Assembly: GCA_004151065.3 (NCBI GenBank) | Contig: NWUY0304090602.1 | Location: forward strand, 1 to 38,425 | DNA: 38,425 nucleotides | Direction: 5' to 3' | Origin: Larix sibirica | Lineage: Eukaryota > Streptophyta > Pinopsida > Pinales > Pinaceae | Part shown: positions 32,749 to 38,425 of the stretch, in pieces | Layout of the letters: each line of letters starts with the position of its first letter | Position numbering within the stretch: position 1 is the stretch's first letter | Made by a program: the position numbers and the translations under genes | The notes under the pieces: model-generated | Told to the model about the DNA's origin: nothing | The model's input: only the letters and a program-made list of their open reading frames with translations | Databases searched by the model: none

Positions 32749-33114
32749 TGGCCACCTTCTCACTCGTGAATTTACCAGTTAAAGGTCAGATGCACAGAGG
32801 AGTATTTACCACATTATAGGCCACCCTTTTAGAGGTTAATTTCCCATATTATAAGGACGGGATCCGTAAATTACAGGCTACTTCCCCCATATGCCCAGTT
32901 TCATTAGGCAATTTACCAGTTCCTTCATTGGGCCAGGTTCGTTCGCACTGTCTATCCTCTCTCTGGATACGCCCACTTTTTTTATGAGATTTCCCACTCC
33001 ATAGGCCACCCTGATAGAGGAGAATTTACCAGGTAAAAGGCCCCCTATATGCTCTCTTTACCTGCCTATATCCTTTAAACTGATAGGCCACCCTTGCACT
33101 CTCAAATTTCCCAG
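32749..33114. repeat. GGCCACC-N12-AATTTMCCAG repeat array
   Basis: At least four units have GGCCACC and AATTTACCAG/AATTTCCCA boxes separated by exactly 12 bases. They lie at 32749-32778, about 32819-32846, 33004-33031 and 33085-33114. Two further diverged units with GCCCAG or GCCCAC at the left box lie near 32893-32920 and 32971-32997. Units are separated by 40-90 bases of other sequence, including AAGGCCCCCT strings. Two more units lie at 19.1 kb. The spacer sequence is not conserved but its length is. Confidence 0.8.
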
Positions 33115-33526
33115 TTCAAGGCCCCCTCTCAGCTATCTTACCTGTCTTTGAATATGGTATACTTCAGTGAATGGCTTCTATGTGCAGTGAAAAGCACGGG
33201 GCTAGGTGCATGCAGTGAGTGAGCGGCATATGATCGACACTGTGAGTGAGTCACTACTAGCGATACCATAAAACCCATTTCCCCAACTCCAAAGCCCCCT
33301 GGTTAGTTATTGCTTGCTAACCAACTGCTGGCTTACATCCTAAATAACACATCCAGTTGCTCCATCACACCATACGAGAGAGATGTTCCCCATATGCCAC
33401 CAGACGGATTGATTGAGTCCCTCCATGTTGTTACCAAATGAGGTCGAACTACACAAAAATTACCACCAATAAGAATAACTAGGGACGTGAATCTCAAATA
33501 CACATTTGACATAAAGCCCTGGTTAC
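33115..33526. other. Gene-free stretch
   Basis: TGCAGTGA and GTGAGTGAG words recur near 33183-33253. An 80-codon minus frame (33333-33575) is not recognised. Confidence 0.4.
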
Positions 33527-33665
33527 CCATGTTTCCACCGAACGAGACACAAAATGGTATATATTTGTTTCCCATATTCCACGATATGAGATATTTACTT
33601 TCCTCATTTTGTCATGATACGGGAGAGAGTTCTCCCATGCTGACAACGAATGAAACACAATGTGA
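33527..33665. repeat. Direct repeat, 108 bp apart
   Basis: CCATG-NTNCNACGAAYGARACACAA occurs at 33527 and 33635 with several substitutions. The plus frame at 33487-33690 crosses both copies and is probably incidental. Confidence 0.6.
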
Positions 33666-33682
33666 ACCTCAAAACCGCAGTT

Positions 33683-33804
33683 TCACCTGATCCAGTTCAC
33701 CTAATGTCTACAGTTCAATTTCCAGTTAGTTATCATCACACCCAGCTGTTACCAATAGCAATCTTACGCCAATAGCCCAGCTACACCTGATGCAGTTCAC
33801 CTTA
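33683..33804. repeat. Direct repeat CACCTGATSCAGTTCACCT
   Basis: CACCTGATCCAGTTCACCT (33684) and CACCTGATGCAGTTCACCT (33785) differ at one base. CCAATAGC is also repeated between and beside them, near 33754 and 33770. Confidence 0.8.
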
Positions 33805-34054
33805 AGCCCTTAAGCCGGGAATAGGTCCTCACAGAACCAAGCCTAGTTCGAAGTTGACACCCTCAAGCTCAGGAGCTTCGTGATAAGAGGTCGTGTCTTG
33901 CTTGCCCTATAATGTCAACCTGGGGCTGGTGTATGAGTTCTGCTGCTTTGTTGATCTGATGGAAGGAAGGCGTCTTATTGGCTTTATATCAATTTGGCTT
34001 CTCAGGCCATTAAAGGACGTTAAGGGGCTATTGTTGTAGTTTTGAGTTGGGAGT
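33805..34054. other. Gene-free stretch
   Basis: No feature is recognised. AAGCTCAGGAGCTTCGTGATAAGAG in two parts at 33866 forms a weak hairpin (AAGCTC-AG-GAGCTT). Confidence 0.4.
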
Positions 34055-34098
34055 AGGGCTTTCTCTGTGGATGTGTCCTCTTATCGGGACATGAGATG
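34055..34098 (+). repeat. 44 bp dispersed repeat A, copy 2
   Basis: Matches 16217-16260 at 37 of 44 positions, same orientation, no gaps. GTATTGGGACGA-type strings follow at about 34134, as they also do near 21192. Confidence 0.75.
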
Positions 34099-34099
34099 A

Positions 34100-34564
34100 A
34101 ATTAAGTAATAAATCTAATTTGTATGTATGGCTTGTATTGGGACGAAAGAAGGGTATGAAGGGGACGTTATTTGTGAATGATGGGTACGCTTTTATTGGG
34201 AGATGGGGCAATTGTTGTTGGGAACGGCTATCCCGCCGGAAGATGCGGCAGTCGGGAACGCCCTTATAAGAATAAAGACTAATCAGTTCAAAATCCAATC
34301 AGTCTCAATCGAAATGCTCGTGAGTAACCAACTCTTCTTCCTGTCTCTAGTGGAGTAGCCAAGCAGAGTATTGCAGGCCGTAGTATCCCTGTGTTCCGTG
34401 GGTAAGGGTATAGATTATAGGGTCAAGGGTCTAGGTCTCCTGTCTAGTCCTCATTCGTCCGTCCGTGGTATTTCCCCTTTCTCTCGCCTACCCCGGCTTC
34501 ACTAGTCCGCCGGATAAAGCAATAAACTTGTCCTTCTTCCTTCGACATTCACTGGGCCTTCAAC
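34100..34564. other. Gene-free stretch
   Basis: A 92-codon minus frame (34020-34298) overlaps repeat A and has no recognisable motif. A short GAGTAGCCAAGCAGAGTATTG word at about 34353 recalls the GAGTATCC family. Confidence 0.4.
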
Positions 34565-35047
34565 TTGGTGACAACCTCCTTATGGCTACCACTGTCTATT
34601 GGCTACTGGCAATGCTCTATTGACGATGACCTCCTGGCACTGACCCTTCTGACTATGGACCTTCCGAGTATAGACCTTCTTCCTGGCGCTGACCAGCTGG
34701 GAAGGGAGGCTATCGGCAATTACAACGGGGCAATTACAACTGGGCTATCGGCGGCAAGTACCTCCTGTCAACTGTTGCTTATGGACTCAAAATTAGTAGG
34801 ATCCTCAACGGGTGAATGGTACTATATTGTATTTTGGAATTATGTCTTCTCTACCGGGTCTGTTGGGTACATTTCCTATGTCGGGCATGTAGACCTGGGG
34901 GCAATATCCTTTCCTTTCTATGTTCCACCAGCGGTGAAGTGTTACTTCTCTATCGCTAAGGGGGAAAGCGCATCCCGGTTATCATATAAAAACTTCATGA
35001 AAAGGTCATGTTCAGTGAGCAGAAAGTCCACTTTTATGTACGGATAG
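34565..35047 (+). other. Longest open frame, 160 codons, unrecognised
   Basis: The frame begins MVTTSLWLPLSIGYWQC and ends near a KSTFMYG tail. Its first third translates short internal DNA repeats: CTGGCACTGACC at 34635 with CTGGCGCTGACC near 34683, and CAATTACAACNGGGC twice near 34715 and 34730. This suggests the frame grew from duplicated non-coding sequence. A hydrophobic central stretch (YYIVFWNYVF, then ISYVGHVDL) could be membrane-associated, but no family is recognisable. At this base composition about one frame of this length is expected by chance. It is a candidate mitochondrial-type orf only if transcript evidence exists. Confidence 0.2.
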
Positions 35048-36809
35048 ATCCCTAAAAAAGGCTATTTTATTAGGCGCCCCCCCCCGGCTAAGCGGGCAAA
35101 GTCTAACTATTTTTATAAAAAAAAAAGAGAGAGGATTAAATGGCGGAAAAGGAAAGAGCGAAAGAGCATAAAAAAAAGTATTACCCATATCAATGACCAC
35201 TTTTTATACCTTATACTAAATAAGGTCTTTATTCAAGGTGTTATAGAAAGCTAGGGGAAAATAGGGAGGGAGGGGGGCGTACCTCAGGAGAGTGTTTGCT
35301 TTAGGAAAAACTTCAATTTGATAGGTTTGGGGGTGCTTTTTGAGATTTAGGGTACATTGTGTATTATTAGCCCCTGGATGTCCATGATGGATTTGCACAT
35401 TGGAGATAGCTTACTCAGTGGTTGCTTGACCTCAGTTGGGTTCTTGCATGACAATATTCCTTAGGGAGTCGGAGATCTTCAGACAGTTTGGTTACATTCT
35501 ACATGTTGGCCACGTGGAGGAGCTCACTTGCTTGGAGAATGCCCTATGTAGGAGGAGGAGCATTTGGCACTCGAGAGGAGGGCATTGAGCCATAGACCAC
35601 ATGGGGTAGCTCGGATGCTTGCATGGAGACCTAGAGTTTACTTGGGGATGCATGGGTTGCAACAGTGTTAATGTAGGGGGGAGTGGACCCAGTGGAGTTT
35701 CATAAGCCAATAACTTTACCCAGCACCAAAGCAAGCAAGTTCCCCCTTCAAAGTGTAGTTCCTAAATAAAGGAAGGAAGGGTAAGTAGTTATGACCTGAC
35801 TTACAAAACCTCCTCTTCACTTTCGCTATGCTCAGCTCAGGCTTTGAGGTACGGTAAGTGACTCTTATACCTATGAAGGACAAGACCTACCGGACCTATC
35901 AATATGGGAAATTCACGTCCGACGGAAGGAGGGCTCGACCATAAGGGAGAGGAGTGCAAAGGTGGCGTGTGATGATAGAGAGAAATAAGTTCCCCATCGT
36001 TCTTAAATCTGTCCCACCCGAACCAAACTTATAGCTACAACGTAGAGCTAGAGAGTCCTAATTGAATATAACACTATAGGTATGATGGATTAGGTTACAC
36101 GTATAGGTACGCATAGTGTGCTACTTAATTATTTTCATTATACATTTGATTACGGGAATGAAATTACTATTCCTTCAATAAAGGCATGGTTTCATTAATA
36201 ATAAAACATTTTATTTACCTGATTGGTGGAGATTATAAACCCCCTAAAAACTAGGATATATAAAAAACATTAAATGAAAATAAGTTTGCATATTGTCCAA
36301 CCCAACATAGTGCTGCCTGACCCGACCGAACCTTACATTCATTGAGATAAAAATTCCATATCGTCTGGAAGAGCTTACGTAAAAAAAACTATTTCATTCC
36401 CATTAAAATAGGTCTAGAGACAACACTACTACTATATATTGCCAGAGGAGATCGGACTACAGGTTCCATTGTGCCTATTAACTTTATGGACTAAGGGGTA
36501 GAACTAGAGGTCACAGAGTATAGGTCGGAGTATTTGCAACTTCCAGCAGTATAGTAGTAGGTTTTTATAACCAAAACCCCACCCCTTCGGTTTAGGGGAT
36601 GTGACTTCGTTTCACCCCAGAATCTATGCAAGTGGAATAACAATGGCGAATTAGAATAAGTTAAAGAACTAGCACTTGAAACTGCCTTAGTCTGTAGTGT
36701 AGGTTCCGTGGAAGCCCTATAGACTGCTAGCTTCAGAGTCAGTTCCATGGCAATAAGCTCCATGGATATTAGCTTTACTTGTCCAATGATTGGAACTAAC
36801 TGGGCAATT
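35048..36809. other. Gene-free stretch with homopolymer runs
   Basis: C9 at 35077-35085 and A10 at 35117-35126. Minus frames of 60-90 codons (35012-35200, 35216-35398, 35492-35734, 36491-36763) are unrecognised. The stretch 35390-35720 has fewer stop codons than its surroundings and a composition somewhat unlike them, and might be nuclear-derived. I could not identify a source. Confidence 0.4.
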
Positions 36810-36814
36810 ACTGT

Positions 36815-36900
36815 CTCCAGTCAGCCCAACCCATCCGAGTAGCAGCCCAGCGCAACTGAGTATCCCAACGCCCGGGAGCCAAGGCGACCGCCTGCAATCA
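36815..36900 (+). repeat. GAGTATCC-family element, copy 4
   Basis: CAGCCCAGCGCA (36843-36854) and GCCCGGGAGCCAA (36870-36882) are exact matches to copy 2 and copy 1 respectively, with GAGTAG and GAGTATCCC words between. It therefore combines words from two other copies, which argues that they share one ancestral sequence. Confidence 0.7.
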
Positions 36901-37160
36901 ATAAAGAAGCAGTTAGTATCCAGCTAAATCTCAAAGCAATCAATTCAATCCATCATCAGGAAAGATAAGAATAAAATGAACCGGCGGGATTCATTACTTA
37001 TGCAAGAGGTAATTTTACCAGCTACTGCTCTCCAATAAAACAATGGGCTTACGAGGAAAAAACACAAATGGGCTCAATTTGAAGGGAGGTAGCTTTTCGA
37101 TCCAAGTGATTTATATATTTATTTAAGGAACTTCATCTATGATCCAACAGATAGAACCTT
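36901..37160. other. Gene-free stretch
   Basis: No frame, RNA gene or repeat recognised. Confidence 0.45.
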
Positions 37161-37207
37161 TTGCTTTCACGTTCAGCGCCTTGGCTTGAATATTAACCGA
37201 GGGACGG
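37161..37207 (+). repeat. 47 bp dispersed repeat B, copy 2
   Basis: Partner of 27868-27914, in the same orientation and 9.3 kb away. The exact core is AGCGCCTTGGCTTGAATAT. Confidence 0.85.
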
Positions 37208-37904
37208 CTGGGATGCACTGATGGGATCATGGGGGCTTGGCTACCCGAATTTGCCCCTAGGCATCGACAAGACCTCTGATTTCTTTCTTTGCACGGGACG
37301 GGCCTTTAAGTGAAAACACTTGCTTAAGGAATGCTTTGTGGAGTGGGTACAGCAATATATTCTATTTCTTGTTGGGACAGGCAGGCTTCACCTAACCCAT
37401 TGGATCCATTAAGACTGCCCACCGCACTTCCACACAACCACTGGATCCACCGCAGACCCCTTTCCACGCATTATATTATTTAGCTTTTATATACGTAAAT
37501 ATTCATTTGGACGTATAAAAGTTTTAGACTTCATTTTCCTTATTGGGTGGGGGGCTATAACCAGGATACCTTACAGTTGTTGATGGAGGGAGTGCTGCCT
37601 GTCCTTAACAACCATTTGCTTGAGGAAGCCCCTTTAACGCTTCGTTACGGCGCTTAAGGCGAAAAAAGGGATAAAAGGAGGGAGGAATCCAGAAAATACG
37701 ATTTGCCAAATACATAAATAAAAGAAACGAACAATTCGGCTTATAAGGCCGGGATAAACTCCTATATAAGGGGGGGGGTTATCTGCTACCTTCCCTCTAC
37801 AATCTGTGTTTTATATAAAAAGCAAGGTTAAGGGTATGCCATTTTCCCGGGTTTAATCAGATAGAGCTCTCAAGGGTAAGGTTCAAACCCCATTTTGATT
37901 ATCG
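37208..37904. other. Gene-free stretch with G9 run
   Basis: G9 at 37770-37778. CACTGGATCCACCGCAG at about 37439 echoes CATTGGATCCATTAAG at about 37399. No coding evidence. Confidence 0.45.
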
Positions 37905-38130
37905 CTACTTGCCTGATGTGGAAGGATCCATATCGCTAGGAAGGAAGCAAGCAAGGAGGACGCTATAACTTGCCTCCTGGATAGGGAATGATGATGAGAG
38001 GAACGCTACCGCGGGTTGCATTATGAGGACGAATCGGGTCCGGATCAGATCGGATTGAATCGATAACGCTTGCTTGTTGAAGGATCCACACTGCTTGCAT
38101 GAGGTTGGAAGGATAGCTACAAAAGCTTGC
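37905..38130. repeat. GCTTGCCTG...GGAAGGAT short-repeat patch
   Basis: The words ACTTGCCT or GCTTGCCTG, then TGTGGAAGGATCCA, then a YATCGCT-like box, recur in shifted order. GAAGGATCCA is at about 37921 and 38079, and CTTGCCT at about 37909, 37970 and 38126. The minus frame of 60 codons across it is incidental. Confidence 0.55.
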
Positions 38131-38181
38131 CTGGTGGTTATCCACTACTGAATCGTTCTCCTTGCAATTACCCCACTTAAA

Positions 38182-38315
38182 CTGGATGGAAGCATCGAAC
38201 CATGAGCTTCGAAGGAAGGATAGATGGACACTTCCCCTTATTGCTATTGCTTCCCTGTTACCATGAATCTTCCCCTTGCGTTTAAACCAATTAATCTGGA
38301 CAGATGCTTCGAACC
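38182..38315. repeat. 20 bp direct repeat, 114 bp apart
   Basis: CTGGATGGAAGCATCGAACC (38182-38201) and CTGGACAGATGCTTCGAACC (38296-38315) differ at four positions. Both are preceded by a CCTTGC...TTAAAC-type stretch, so the true repeat is somewhat longer. Confidence 0.75.
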
Positions 38316-38425
38316 TTAAGGGCTAAAATAAGAAATGATTGATTCTTCTTACTGCGACAGCAACAACAACGGATACGGAAACAATGGCGGCTGGGGTCCC
38401 ATTTTTGGTTTCTAATTGACATTTT

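Overview
This 38.4 kb window contains no intact gene that I can recognise. The base composition is moderately AT-rich. Short degenerate repeats are scattered throughout, and many stretches are purine-rich, of GGAAGGAAGG type. No open frame exceeds 160 codons, and I found no tRNA, rRNA or group II intron domain V by eye. One decayed reverse-transcriptase fragment from a plant-type Ty3/gypsy retrotransposon is present. Together these fit intergenic DNA of a very large plant mitochondrial genome, with the gene-poor, repeat-rich chromosomes of conifers as my first guess. The organelle and lineage are inferred, not shown. A nuclear repeat-decay region is the main alternative.

Layout. 1-1.2 kb: unique-looking sequence with C9 and T15 runs. 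1.2-3.6 kb: dense degenerate repeats built on CTCTGGTCTCGCCC, CCTCACCCTC...CGTTCTCAC and CAATAAGAA boxes. 3.6-10 kb: mostly featureless, with an ATGG-rich patch at 5.75 kb and short chance-length frames. 10.1-11.4 kb: AGGCTTGTTTAT and AAGGCTAWTCCC repeats. 11.8, 16.9, 31.7 (inverted) and 36.8 kb: a dispersed GAGTATCC-rich family. 13.1-15.6 kb: several small repeat families, including a (GACACC)n microsatellite. 17.2-18.8 kb: a cluster of about a dozen ACGTCTCTATGC-like boxes in two sub-forms. 19.07-19.38 kb and 20.07-20.13 kb: tandem duplications. 20.34-20.69 kb: the retrotransposon fragment on the minus strand, with an internal 28 bp direct duplication that changes its frame. 21-30.8 kb: largely featureless, with one 18 bp tandem repeat and two hairpins. 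30.8-33.8 kb: another repeat-dense zone, including a structured unit (GGCCACC, 12 bases, AATTTMCCAG) also found at 19.1 kb. 34.5-35.05 kb: the longest open frame, of chance length. 37.9-38.3 kb: further short repeats.

No operon, pathway or new system can be supported. What merits a second look is the repeat ecology: several families of 12-50 bp units recur at near-constant internal spacing but irregular positions, and recombination or slippage seems to have built much of the window from them. All repeat calls come from reading by eye, so copy numbers are minimum estimates.
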